DNA of 64,000 nucleotides, taken from a virus. Location of the stretch: positions 16,793 through 80,792 of the IMG/VR virus record IMGVR_UViG_3300034378_000186. The stretch is one strand, 5' to 3'. The position numbers and the translations under genes are program-made. How positions within the stretch are numbered: the first letter of the stretch is position 1; each line of letters starts with the position of its first letter. Shown piece after piece: positions 52,720 to 61,060 of this stretch. The notes below the pieces were generated by a model that had not been told where the DNA came from, made no database searches, and was given only the letters and a program-made list of their open reading frames with translations.

Positions 52720-54159
52720 ATGAGTTTTGACAGAAACAAATTTAAAGGTGCTAAAATTAGCAGTTTAAAAGAAACCAGGAAAAAGGCAGAGGCCAAAAGT
52801 AGGAGCAAGTTCTCTACAAATTTTCATAATATTGAAGAAGGAAAGAATATTTTTAGAATTGCTCCTCCTCATGACCCTAACGATCCTCCATTTCAAGCTT
52901 TAAGAACTGCCTATTTGAAATGTGAACTTCCTAAAAGAGATTCTGAAGGTAATGAACTGGAAGAAACTGAAATTAGGAAAAAAAGAATTTTTATTGCAAC
53001 AGTTCATGGGAATCTTCCTAAAGATCCTATTGAACTATACATTGATTATGTCTTTAAAAAGGCTAAAGATGAAATTCAGGATAAGGATGAAAGACAGAAA
53101 TTCCTTTATCCTGTTACCGGTTATATTGATAAGAAAGGAAAATGGACTCCTGGTATTAGACCTTCAACAAATTATGTTGCATGGTCCTGGAAAGATGGAA
53201 AATTGGGACAGATTGAATTCTATCCAAAAATTGTAAAAAAAATGGAAGAATTGAATGTTAATGAGAAATCAAATGAACCTATTGCCATTGATATTTTTAG
53301 TGATCCTGATGATGGGGTAAGCCTCATTATTGATTATGATCCTTCAGATAAATCTGATAAACATAAGGTCAATAAAATGGAATATGATTTCAATGACTTT
53401 ATTAAGGAGTATGATTCTGAAGAAGAAGCTTTAAAAGAATGGAAAGCTGCCAGGAAAAAAGAACAGTTATCAGATGAACAATTAAAAGAATTGGATGATA
53501 AAAAACCTTTAAAAGAATTGTTCGTAGGATCTTACACCAAAAGAGATTTTGAACTTGCAATTGGCGGTTTAAAAATCTTTGATGAAGAAAATGAGTATGA
53601 TATTTTTGAAAATGAAGAATTCATTGCAGAACTGAATGAAATCGAAGAACAAGTTCCTGAAAAATCCAAATATGGATTAGATAGGGAAAAAGAAGAAAAA
53701 GAGAAAAATCCTATCCTGGATGAGGATAAAAACAAAAAAGCTATTGAGACCAAGAAAAAGGTTGAGGCTGGAGAATCAACAAAAGGAGAGGATTATTCAG
53801 AACCTGCATGGAATAAGATCAAAATGAAGAAGAAAATCATGGCTTATATCCTGGAAAATTATGATGAAGAAATTGAAATTCCAAAAACAGTTTTGGATGA
53901 TAAGGAAATAATGATTGAATGGTGTAAATTGATTGATGATGAAGAAGAATTACCATTTGATGATTATGCAGAAAACCAGGAACCTGTTGATGAAGATACT
54001 AAAAAAGAAGAAACTTCTGAGGAAAAAGAGGAAGAAAAGGAGGAGGAAAAATCAGAATCCAATGATGTTGAGGCAAAATCAGAAGATGAGGTTGATCCTG
54101 AAGTTCAGGCCAAAATTGATAAGCTTAAGAAAAAGGCTGGTCAAAAGAAATCAGATTAA
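52720..54159 (+). CDS. Putative single-stranded DNA-binding protein
   Basis: A 479-residue protein. The N-terminal half has the beta-rich, aromatic pattern of a large phage SSB (NIFRIAPPHDPNDPPFQALR, FLYPVTGYIDKKGKWTPGIR). The C-terminal 100 residues are extremely acidic (EEKEEEKEEEKSESNDVEAK), the type of tail that binds partner proteins in gp32-like SSBs. The centre is a charged linker. It lies among replication and recombination genes. Confidence 0.65.
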   Translation: MSFDRNKFKGAKISSLKETRKKAEAKSRSKFSTNFHNIEEGKNIFRIAPPHDPNDPPFQALRTAYLKCELPKRDSEGNELEETEIRKKRIFIATVHGNLPKDPIELYIDYVFKKAKDEIQDKDERQKFLYPVTGYIDKKGKWTPGIRPSTNYVAWSWKDGKLGQIEFYPKIVKKMEELNVNEKSNEPIAIDIFSDPDDGVSLIIDYDPSDKSDKHKVNKMEYDFNDFIKEYDSEEEALKEWKAARKKEQLSDEQLKELDDKKPLKELFVGSYTKRDFELAIGGLKIFDEENEYDIFENEEFIAELNEIEEQVPEKSKYGLDREKEEKEKNPILDEDKNKKAIETKKKVEAGESTKGEDYSEPAWNKIKMKKKIMAYILENYDEEIEIPKTVLDDKEIMIEWCKLIDDEEELPFDDYAENQEPVDEDTKKEETSEEKEEEKEEEKSESNDVEAKSEDEVDPEVQAKIDKLKKKAGQKKSD

Positions 54160-54187
54160 GTTTGTGTGTTTTATATTAATATCCATT

Positions 54188-54217
54188 AGGGTTGGGGGTT
54201 TCCATTCCCCCTTCCCT
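54188..54217 (+). terminator. Strong G/C hairpin between SSB-like and SbcD genes
   Basis: AGGG-TT-GGGGG pairs with CCCCC-TT-CCCT around an eight-base loop, and the sequence continues TCTTAA. It has no long T run, so it may be an attenuator or RNA-processing hairpin rather than a full terminator. It lies 16 bases before the SbcD start. Confidence 0.55.
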
Positions 54218-54233
54218 TCTTAAAATTAAATCT

Positions 54234-55271
54234 ATGAAAAATATTTTGGGATTACTATCAACAGATTGGCACCTTAAGGATGAAAATACAGAACTAATTA
54301 AAGATCTGATTATTCAAAAATGTAAAAAAGCCAAAGAATTAAAAATTAAAAATCTTTTCTGTTTGGGGGATGTTTTAAATAGTAGGATTGCCCAAAGACA
54401 AAAGGTGTTATTGGCTTTTAAAGAAATTTTGGATATAATAAATGATTATGGATTGGAATTATATGTAATCCCAGGTAATCATGATAAAACAAATTATTCA
54501 TCCTATAAATCATTCTTAAATCCTTACGAAGGTCATCCAGCCTTAAAATTAATGAGTGAGGGTGATAAATTGGATATTATAGAAGGGATAAGAATTCATT
54601 TTATGCCATACCTGGAGGAAAATATGTGGCTGGAAGAATTTAAACCTGATCTATTGTCAAATATAAAGAATGTTTTACTGACACACATGGCATTTGAGGG
54701 TAGTGTTAATAATGATGGAAGTCTTGTTAGTACTCCCTTAAAGCCAAAATTATTTAAGAAATTTGATTTGGTGTTATCAGGTCATTATCATGATGAACAA
54801 ACTTTGGCTCCAAATATGTATCATATTCCTTCAATTTGCCAGGGTAATTTTGGAGAAGATGAAGTAAAAGGATTCACAATATTGTATGATGATCTGACTT
54901 TTGAAATTGTAAAATCTGATTTCCCTATTTATAAAAAAATATCTATTGATATTAACAAAATATCATCAAATGAGATTGTAAAAATGGCTGAAAAAGAAAC
55001 CAAAAATCTAAAAGATAATATTAGGTTTGAGTTTTCAGGGGATGAGGCAAAATTGAAGAATATAGATAAAAATTTCCTGAATATGATGGGGGTGGATGTT
55101 AAGATCAAAATTGCTTCAGTTGAAATAAAGGAATCGATAAAAAAAGTTAATCTGGAAAAAATCAATAAATCCCAATTATTGGATGAATTTAAAGATTTTT
55201 GTGAACAGGAAAAATTGGATTATGAAGAAGGTGTTGAATTGTTAAATGTGAACTACCCACCCACGCCATAG
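54234..55271 (+). CDS. sbcD: SbcD/Mre11-like nuclease subunit (gp47-like), 3' end altered by insertion
   Basis: From ATG at 54234, 345 residues. The phosphoesterase motifs are complete: D11-W-H13, GD46, GNHD (81-84), His151 in LLTHM and GHYH (183-186). It works with SbcC to process DNA ends and recombination intermediates. The last residues (after ELLN) and the stop come from a 214-base mini-element. Joining bases 55247 and 55462 in silico gives an alternative end IKVKIKRIGDNLKN and a TAG at 55504-55506, just before recA. The catalytic part is untouched. Confidence 0.85.
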   Translation: MKNILGLLSTDWHLKDENTELIKDLIIQKCKKAKELKIKNLFCLGDVLNSRIAQRQKVLLAFKEILDIINDYGLELYVIPGNHDKTNYSSYKSFLNPYEGHPALKLMSEGDKLDIIEGIRIHFMPYLEENMWLEEFKPDLLSNIKNVLLTHMAFEGSVNNDGSLVSTPLKPKLFKKFDLVLSGHYHDEQTLAPNMYHIPSICQGNFGEDEVKGFTILYDDLTFEIVKSDFPIYKKISIDINKISSNEIVKMAEKETKNLKDNIRFEFSGDEAKLKNIDKNFLNMMGVDVKIKIASVEIKESIKKVNLEKINKSQLLDEFKDFCEQEKLDYEEGVELLNVNYPPTP

Positions 55272-55461
55272 GCGATGGGTTGGGCTTCAAGGTTCATAGA
55301 CTTAACCAACGTTAACGCCTCCACTTGTTTTTATTTATACTCCGATTGCGTCCCAAAACCAGAGTTATACAAATATACAACAATTATTTCAAAATATCAA
55401 GCGGAAAAAGAGGTCGCTTACATCCAAACCACTAAAGATGGTTTGGTTTTACGCTTCATTT
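55248..55461 (-). mobile_element. 214-bp mini-element of TnpB family A with tnpB 3' remnant
   Basis: In minus orientation it ends with GTGGGTGGGTAGTTCAC and starts AAATGAAGCGTAAAACC after a TTTAT motif. Reading the minus strand, a remnant of the tnpB C-terminus (EAQPIAYGVGG, stop) is preceded by an in-frame stop, so nothing functional is encoded. Part of the left-end hairpin (GTCGCTTACATCC on the plus strand) is also kept. It sits between the last codons of sbcD and recA. The 72-codon forward frame at 55275-55493 runs across it and is not counted as a gene. Confidence 0.85.
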
Positions 55462-55509
55462 ATAAAAGTAAAGATAAAAAGGATTGGAGATAACTTAAAA
55501 AATTAGATT

Positions 55510-56487
55510 ATGGATGTTAAAAAAACTGTTTCTGAAATTCAAAAAAAATATGGTAAGGGAGCAATAAAACAATTGGGAGTAGAAGAAATTGTAGATGTTC
55601 CTAAATTCTCCTCAGGGAGTAAGAAACTTGATAAGGCTCTTGGTGGAGGTATTCCTTATGGAATGATTGTTGAATTTATGGGTTGGGAATCATCCGGGAA
55701 AAGTAGTATTTCTTTGATTGCAATTAAAGAGGTTCAATATGATGGTAAATTATGTGGGTATATTGATGTTGAACATACTTTTGATCCTGTATATGCAAAA
55801 TCTCTTGGGGTTGATGTTGAATCATTATATTTAAGTCAACCGGATTGTGGTGAGGAAGCTGCAGATATTACAGAGATGTTAATTAAATCTGGAGAATTTG
55901 GATTGATTGTAATTGATTCAGTTGCTGCAATGACTCCAAGGGCAGAAATTGAGGGGGATTTTGGTGATTCTAAAATGGGATTACACGCAAGATTAATGAG
56001 TCAAACTATGAGAAAATTGGTTGCTTCCTGTAAAAGACATGGAACAACAGTTTTATTTATAAATCAATTCAGGGAGAAGATTGGAGTAATGTATGGAGAT
56101 TCAAAAGTAACAACTGGAGGGAATGCTCTGAAATTTTTTGCTGCTCAAAGACTTGAAATTATAAAATCCAAAAATATTAATGAGGGTGATGATATTGTAG
56201 GGTATATTAACAGGATCAAGGTTAAAAAGAATAAAGTGGGAACTCCATTTAAGGAAGCTGAGGTGATATTTATGCTTGGTAAAGGATTTGATGAGGAGTA
56301 TAGTGAAATGAAGGAACTGATAGAAGAATGTATTGAAAATGGAGTTATTGAAAAAGCAGGAGGGGGTTGGATGAGTTTTAATGAATTTAAACTTGGTCAG
56401 GGAGATAAAAATGTCATTAAATTGTTAAATGATAATCCAGAATTAGTAGAAGAATTACAAAATAAATTACAGGAAGTATGTTCGTAA
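55510..56487 (+). CDS. recA: RecA/UvsX-type recombinase
   Basis: A 325-residue RecA protein with Walker A GWESSGKSS (58-66), IDVEHTFD, Walker B LIVIDSVAA (about 132-140) and the MSQTMRKL region. It lacks the long C-terminal tail of bacterial RecA. It drives homologous pairing and recombination-dependent replication with SbcC/SbcD and the RuvC-like resolvase. Its last codons overlap the sbcC start by ten bases. Confidence 0.9.
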   Translation: MDVKKTVSEIQKKYGKGAIKQLGVEEIVDVPKFSSGSKKLDKALGGGIPYGMIVEFMGWESSGKSSISLIAIKEVQYDGKLCGYIDVEHTFDPVYAKSLGVDVESLYLSQPDCGEEAADITEMLIKSGEFGLIVIDSVAAMTPRAEIEGDFGDSKMGLHARLMSQTMRKLVASCKRHGTTVLFINQFREKIGVMYGDSKVTTGGNALKFFAAQRLEIIKSKNINEGDDIVGYINRIKVKKNKVGTPFKEAEVIFMLGKGFDEEYSEMKELIEECIENGVIEKAGGGWMSFNEFKLGQGDKNVIKLLNDNPELVEELQNKLQEVCS

Positions 56488-58475
56488 AAAGAATTTATCT
56501 TGAAAATTTCCTCTCTTTTGCTGAGGAAGAATATGAATTTGATAGGGGTAAACCATTGTTAATTCAAGGGAAAAATTTTTCTAAAAAAGGGCAGGAAAGT
56601 AATGGAAGTGGAAAATCTGCACTTCAGGCAGCTTTAGAATATTCCATTATGAAAACCACCAGTAGAAAAACCAGGGATGTAGAATTGATTAGAAGGGGGT
56701 GTGATAAAGCAAAAATTGAATGCACCATTGTAGATCCTGTAAATAATGAGGAGATGATTATTCAAAGGATTATTCCTAAATCCGGTAGTTCTTCCTGTGG
56801 AATTACTATAAATGATGTTCCTGTTAAAAATTTGACCAATGTAATAGATGCAGATAAATTCATTATAAATTGGTTGGGGATAACTAAAGAAGATCTTCAG
56901 AATTATTATATCTTGAATAAAGAAAGGTATTTGTCTTTCTTTTATTCCAGTAATACTAAAAAATTGGAATTAATAAGCAGGATGTATGATTTTAGTTTTA
57001 TAAACAATTCCATTCAGGATCTTAAAGGGAAGGTTGATAATGAGGAGATTAAAAAAAGAGAAGTAGAACTGGAGATGGAGAAATTGGAAGGGAAAATTGA
57101 ATCTTTAAATGAAGCATTATCCAATATAAATAATGGTGAATTTGAGGAGAATAAAAAAGCCAGAATTGAGAAATGTAATGAGGATATTAAAAAGGCTTTG
57201 CTTTTGATTGATAAAGATAAGGCAGATATTATTGATTTGGATATTTATAAAACTGAAAAAAAGGAAGAAATTGAAAAACTTCAAGAAGAACATAAAAAAA
57301 TAGATCCTGAAAAATTTAAAGGGGACACTTCAGAAATTATAGAAAAGGCTAAAAAATTAGACGGAGAAATAAAAGGATTAAAGGAATCTATTGAAAAAAT
57401 GAATCCTACAAAAGAGGTATTTGTTCAAGAACTTAAAAAATTGAATCAAGAATTTACAGATATAGAAAAAACATTGATGGGGGTGATTGAATGTCCAAAA
57501 TGTAAAAATCAGTTTTTATTAAAAAAAGAGGGGGTTAATATTTCAGATCTAAAAGAAAGAAAAAAAGAATTAATAAAGGAGGTAAAAGAAACAGAAAAGG
57601 ATATTGATGAAACCGATGAATTGATTTTAGAATTAAAAGGTAAAAAACGGGAAAAGGAAAAAAGTTTATCAGATTGTGTGGAAGAGAAAAGAAAAATTGA
57701 GAAGAAGTATGATGATGCTGTTAGAAAGAAAAGGGATGTTTCCCATAAAATGGAAGAAATAGATTTAGAAATAAATCGAACTGAAACAAAAATAAAAGCT
57801 ATTGAAGAGAACTCAGAGAATACTAAGGAAGGGATAAAACAAATTAGGGAAAAAATTAATTTGATTGAAAATGAGGAAAATGATAATTCTCATGCTGAGT
57901 CCTTGAAAAAACAAATCAAAGAGATAAAAGTAAAACAAGACGATGAGGTAAATAAATTTCATGAAGTGAATAATGAAATAACCAGGTTAAATGTTTGGTC
58001 TTTTTATTTTCAAAAATTCAAAATGTCTCTATCAAATAAGATCTTGGATATTATTCAGACCAAAATAAATGGTTGTTTGGTGGATATGAATAGTGATATA
58101 AGATTGAAATTAGAGGGATTTAAACAGAAGGCAGATGGAACACTTAAGGAGGAAATCACCCCTATGATAATAGATAATGGAGATATTGTTTCATTTAATT
58201 CACTTTCAGGGGGTGAAAGGGCAAGGGTAGAATATTCCTGTGTTGTGGCTATTCAAGATCTTATAAATTCAACACATGAAAAAGGGGGTCTGGATATTAT
58301 ATGGACTGATGAAATTGCAGAAGGATTGGATGCTTTAGGAGTAAGAAATGTTCTTGTTTCCCTGGAAGCTTTTAATAAAACAATATTGGTTACTACTCAT
58401 ACAGCAATTGATGAATTGTATGATAATACCCTGTTAGTAAAGAATGAAAATTATATAAGTAAAATTGTAAAATAA
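56478..58475 (+). CDS. sbcC: SbcC/Rad50-like ATPase (gp46-like)
   Basis: A 665-residue protein with N-terminal Walker A NGSGKS (42-47), long coiled coils (about 165-540) interrupted by a zinc-hook CPKC (339-342), ABC signature SGGERAR (577-583) and Walker B DIIWTDE followed by the D-loop. It forms the end-processing complex with SbcD, although recA lies between the two genes. Coupled by TAATG to the RuvC-like gene. Confidence 0.9.
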   Translation: MFVKRIYLENFLSFAEEEYEFDRGKPLLIQGKNFSKKGQESNGSGKSALQAALEYSIMKTTSRKTRDVELIRRGCDKAKIECTIVDPVNNEEMIIQRIIPKSGSSSCGITINDVPVKNLTNVIDADKFIINWLGITKEDLQNYYILNKERYLSFFYSSNTKKLELISRMYDFSFINNSIQDLKGKVDNEEIKKREVELEMEKLEGKIESLNEALSNINNGEFEENKKARIEKCNEDIKKALLLIDKDKADIIDLDIYKTEKKEEIEKLQEEHKKIDPEKFKGDTSEIIEKAKKLDGEIKGLKESIEKMNPTKEVFVQELKKLNQEFTDIEKTLMGVIECPKCKNQFLLKKEGVNISDLKERKKELIKEVKETEKDIDETDELILELKGKKREKEKSLSDCVEEKRKIEKKYDDAVRKKRDVSHKMEEIDLEINRTETKIKAIEENSENTKEGIKQIREKINLIENEENDNSHAESLKKQIKEIKVKQDDEVNKFHEVNNEITRLNVWSFYFQKFKMSLSNKILDIIQTKINGCLVDMNSDIRLKLEGFKQKADGTLKEEITPMIIDNGDIVSFNSLSGGERARVEYSCVVAIQDLINSTHEKGGLDIIWTDEIAEGLDALGVRNVLVSLEAFNKTILVTTHTAIDELYDNTLLVKNENYISKIVK

Positions 58476-59005
58476 TGGCATACAGAATCAGAGGTGGAAT
58501 TGATGTAGGAAAAGATGGTTTTATCAGTATTAAAATTGATGACAATATTTTTTGTTATCCAATTCCTTTAATAGGAAAAGAAATTGATGTTAATAAATTA
58601 AATAAGGTTTTTGAAAGGATAAAAAATGAAATAGCTATAGTTGGAGCAGATATTCATTTTTTCTTGGAATATGCCCAAGCAATATATGGTAGTTCTGCCT
58701 CAGCCACTTTTACATTCGGTAGGGTTTATGGGTATTTGGAAGCATTTTTAGTAGCAAATCATATTCCATATACAATAGTGAAACCAAGAAAATGGCAAAG
58801 TTTTTGCTGGGAAGGAATCCCAATTCAAAAGAAACCTTCTAAATCTGGGAAAACAATGGTAAATGATACTAAAAAAATGAGTTTGATGGCCATTAAAAGA
58901 TTGATGCCTGATATGGATTTGAGGGCAAATGAAAGGTGTAAGATTCCTCATGATGGAAAGGTGGATAGTTTATTGATTATGTATTATTGTGATAAAACTA
59001 TATAA
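58475..59005 (+). CDS. ruvC: RuvC-like Holliday junction resolvase
   Basis: A 176-residue RNase H-fold protein. Asp10 (GGIDVG), Glu65 (HFFLEYAQ), Asp160 and Asp164 (HDGKVDSLL) form the metal site, and PRKWQ and KKPSK-type basic segments suit junction binding. It resolves branched DNA before packaging. It is coupled by TAATG to sbcC. Confidence 0.8.
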   Translation: MAYRIRGGIDVGKDGFISIKIDDNIFCYPIPLIGKEIDVNKLNKVFERIKNEIAIVGADIHFFLEYAQAIYGSSASATFTFGRVYGYLEAFLVANHIPYTIVKPRKWQSFCWEGIPIQKKPSKSGKTMVNDTKKMSLMAIKRLMPDMDLRANERCKIPHDGKVDSLLIMYYCDKTI

Positions 59006-59007
59006 TC

Positions 59008-59328
59008 ATGGGAAAGTTTAATTGTAAAGATTGTGGTAAAGAAACTATATTCGATCGATACAGAACCAGTATAGTTAATGGAAATCCTGTTTATAAGGAC
59101 AAAAATGGACGGGATTTAAAGTGTAGTAGTTGTAGTAGTAGTAACTTGGAATTTATTAAAGACCCTGATGGAGGATTATGTACCAATTTTGGGAGGTTTA
59201 ATTCTATGAGTGCAGATGATAAGAAAAGGATGTTGAAGAAAAGGGCAGATGATAATTTTAAGGGAAGTGTAAAGGAACAACATGATCATATACATAAAAC
59301 TGCAGTAAAGAAAATGTTAAATAAATAG
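59008..59328 (+). CDS. Zinc-ribbon protein
   Basis: A 106-residue protein with CKDCGKETIF and CSSCSSSNLEF, a four-Cys zinc ribbon in the first 55 residues, and a basic helical C-terminus (DDKKRMLKKRADDNF). The pattern is that of small phage zinc-ribbon proteins that may act in transcription or with nucleases. It starts two bases after the resolvase stop. Confidence 0.6.
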   Translation: MGKFNCKDCGKETIFDRYRTSIVNGNPVYKDKNGRDLKCSSCSSSNLEFIKDPDGGLCTNFGRFNSMSADDKKRMLKKRADDNFKGSVKEQHDHIHKTAVKKMLNK

Positions 59329-59330
59329 AT

Positions 59331-59630
59331 ATGGAAGATTTAGTAAAAAAGTATTATGATCAATTGGTATCTTTATCTGAATGGGGGTATCATATTGTTT
59401 TTTTCCCTGAATTGAATTTGATCTTTAATGTAAGTTTTTTTACAGCCAGTCAGGTAAGTAATTCAGTTGATTATCATAAATTGAAAGGGCAGGATATAAC
59501 CACTTATGTGGAACATTTTGAGGCCAATATTAAGGATAAACAGTTATTTGCAACAAAACTGATGTCTTTAAATACCAGGGAAATGACTTTTCACCAGAGT
59601 TATAAATTTATTAGTTTTTCAGCTATGTAA
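59331..59630 (+). CDS. Hypothetical protein
   Basis: A 99-residue protein (YYDQLVSLSEWGYHIVFFPE) with alternating helix and strand, starting two bases after the zinc-ribbon gene. It is the last gene before promoter P4. No family recognised. Confidence 0.5.
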   Translation: MEDLVKKYYDQLVSLSEWGYHIVFFPELNLIFNVSFFTASQVSNSVDYHKLKGQDITTYVEHFEANIKDKQLFATKLMSLNTREMTFHQSYKFISFSAM

Positions 59631-59677
59631 TGTTTTATTTGAATAAATATAAATTGCATTTTTATTGAAAAAACTCA

Positions 59678-59716
59678 TATATAATTTTTATATGTTAAAT
59701 AATTTATATATATTTG
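59678..59716 (+). promoter_or_regulatory. Putative phage promoter P4
   Basis: TATATAATTTTTATATG, a 14-base spacer and TATATTTG, the same as P1. The upstream ATAAATTGCATTTTTATT stretch also matches the region before P2. It drives the last set of small phage genes. Confidence 0.65.
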
Positions 59717-59753
59717 TATTGGGTATTAATTCTAACAATTAAAATATACAAAA

Positions 59754-60005
59754 ATGGAAACAATTAATTGGAACATCGCAAAAACCAAATCCCATGATGC
59801 TTCTGGGATTACAAACCCTGAAAAATATGAATGGTACAACCACAGGGGTATTTATTTTCCTGTTATCAAATGTCTAAATTGTGGAAAATATCATTTTTCA
59901 AAAATCTCTTATTTGTGTCCAGATTGTGAGGAAGAGGGTTATTTTATTGATCCTGCAGGAACAATTTATTATGAAGCTCCTGAAGAATTTATAGATTTTG
60001 TTTAG
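59754..60005 (+). CDS. Small zinc-ribbon protein
   Basis: An 83-residue protein with CLNCGKYHFS and CPDCEEEGYF forming a zinc ribbon in the middle. It starts about 37 bases after the P4 -7 box. No family recognised. Confidence 0.55.
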   Translation: METINWNIAKTKSHDASGITNPEKYEWYNHRGIYFPVIKCLNCGKYHFSKISYLCPDCEEEGYFIDPAGTIYYEAPEEFIDFV

Positions 60006-60043
60006 GCCTATATTTAATCAGTAATCAGTAAAACTAATATATT

Positions 60044-60445
60044 ATGGAAACAATAGAATTTGATTTCAAATATAAAATCTTTAATAAAACCCTGAAGGTT
60101 TCTCATAATAAATACAGTGGGAATTATGAGGTAGAAACTTTATTGATAATTCCAAAAGGGGAAGGATGTGTTGATAAGGTAATGAAATTATTGGAAAGGG
60201 ATAAACCTTTTGATACTAAAATAAAGAAACATGGAGGGAAATTTATGAATCTGAAATCATGTGTTTTAACAAGTTTTGGATTTGATCTGCAGAATGATAA
60301 AATCCCTGGAGAAAATTATTTTGAACTTCTTCCAATGTATTGGGAAAATGAGGATGAATTTGAGATTCAGGGTGTTTCCAGAATACCATTAACAAATCCT
60401 CCTATTGGAGATGAAAAAATAACAAGAATTAGAAAATTAAAATAA
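60044..60445 (+). CDS. Hypothetical protein
   Basis: A 133-residue protein, beta-rich at its start (IEFDFKYKIFNKTLKVSHNK). A small frameshifted partial copy of its 5' end occurs at 62056, showing past duplication. It abuts the next gene with no gap. No family recognised. Confidence 0.5.
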   Translation: METIEFDFKYKIFNKTLKVSHNKYSGNYEVETLLIIPKGEGCVDKVMKLLERDKPFDTKIKKHGGKFMNLKSCVLTSFGFDLQNDKIPGENYFELLPMYWENEDEFEIQGVSRIPLTNPPIGDEKITRIRKLK

Positions 60446-60640
60446 ATGAAGTATTCAGAAGATCAAAAAGCAAAATTATCAAATGTTGTAATATTTGGGC
60501 AGGTTCCAAATGACTGGTTGGTTTATAATGCTTTTAATTACCAGTTGAACCATAATGAAAACTTCAAATCAAATGAGGTATTTAAAACTTTATATGATAG
60601 ACAGGTTTTCAATTTTGTTTCTCAGCCGGTAATGTCATAA
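60446..60640 (+). CDS. Small hypothetical protein
   Basis: A 64-residue protein (MKYSEDQKAKLSNVVIFGQV) directly after the preceding gene. It has many aromatic residues and no membrane segment. A strong terminator follows 25 bases after its stop. Confidence 0.5.
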   Translation: MKYSEDQKAKLSNVVIFGQVPNDWLVYNAFNYQLNHNENFKSNEVFKTLYDRQVFNFVSQPVMS

Positions 60641-60665
60641 TGGGTGGTTCCATTTTGTTAAAATT

Positions 60666-60689
60666 CCAGGACTTCGGTCCTGGTTTTTT
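60666..60689 (+). terminator. Rho-independent terminator
   Basis: A perfect seven-base stem (CCAGGAC / GTCCTGG) closed by a TTCG tetraloop and followed by six T. It ends the transcript of the two genes upstream. Confidence 0.92.
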
Positions 60690-60724
60690 GCATTACTACT
60701 ACTACAATTTTTAATACTAAATAT

Positions 60725-61060
60725 ATGGAAAGAAAAGATAAAAAGGAAAGGGAATTGTTTTTGAGAACAAAATCTCTAAATTCTCAGATTGAAAAAGAGA
60801 AAAAATTGGAAAATGAACTTGGAGATTTGAAAGTGGATATTGAAGAAAAAAAGAAGGAATTAAAGGATTTTATTAGTATATTAGAAGGGCAATATGAACC
60901 TAAAGATGGTCCAAATAATATATTGATAGGAGATGAATTAAATCTTTTTTTCAATTACCATAAAAATTCAGGTTCAGTGTTTGATATTGTAATTTCTAAA
61001 CAAATAAAAGTGAAAGATGAAGCCAACAAAAAGAATCCTCCAGGTAGAACAAAAAAATAG
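60725..61060 (+). CDS. Coiled-coil protein
   Basis: A 111-residue protein. Residues 1-55 are a charged coiled coil (EKEKKLENELGDLKVDIEEK), and the rest is a small beta segment (SGSVFDIVISKQIKVK) with a basic end. It overlaps the membrane protein gene by 44 bases, so the two are probably translated together. No family recognised. Confidence 0.5.
   Translation: MERKDKKERELFLRTKSLNSQIEKEKKLENELGDLKVDIEEKKKELKDFISILEGQYEPKDGPNNILIGDELNLFFNYHKNSGSVFDIVISKQIKVKDEANKKNPPGRTKK

Noticed and set aside
55275-55493. A 72-codon frame between sbcD and recA
   Set aside because: It starts inside the transposon remnant and runs through its left end into the displaced sbcD tail in another frame.
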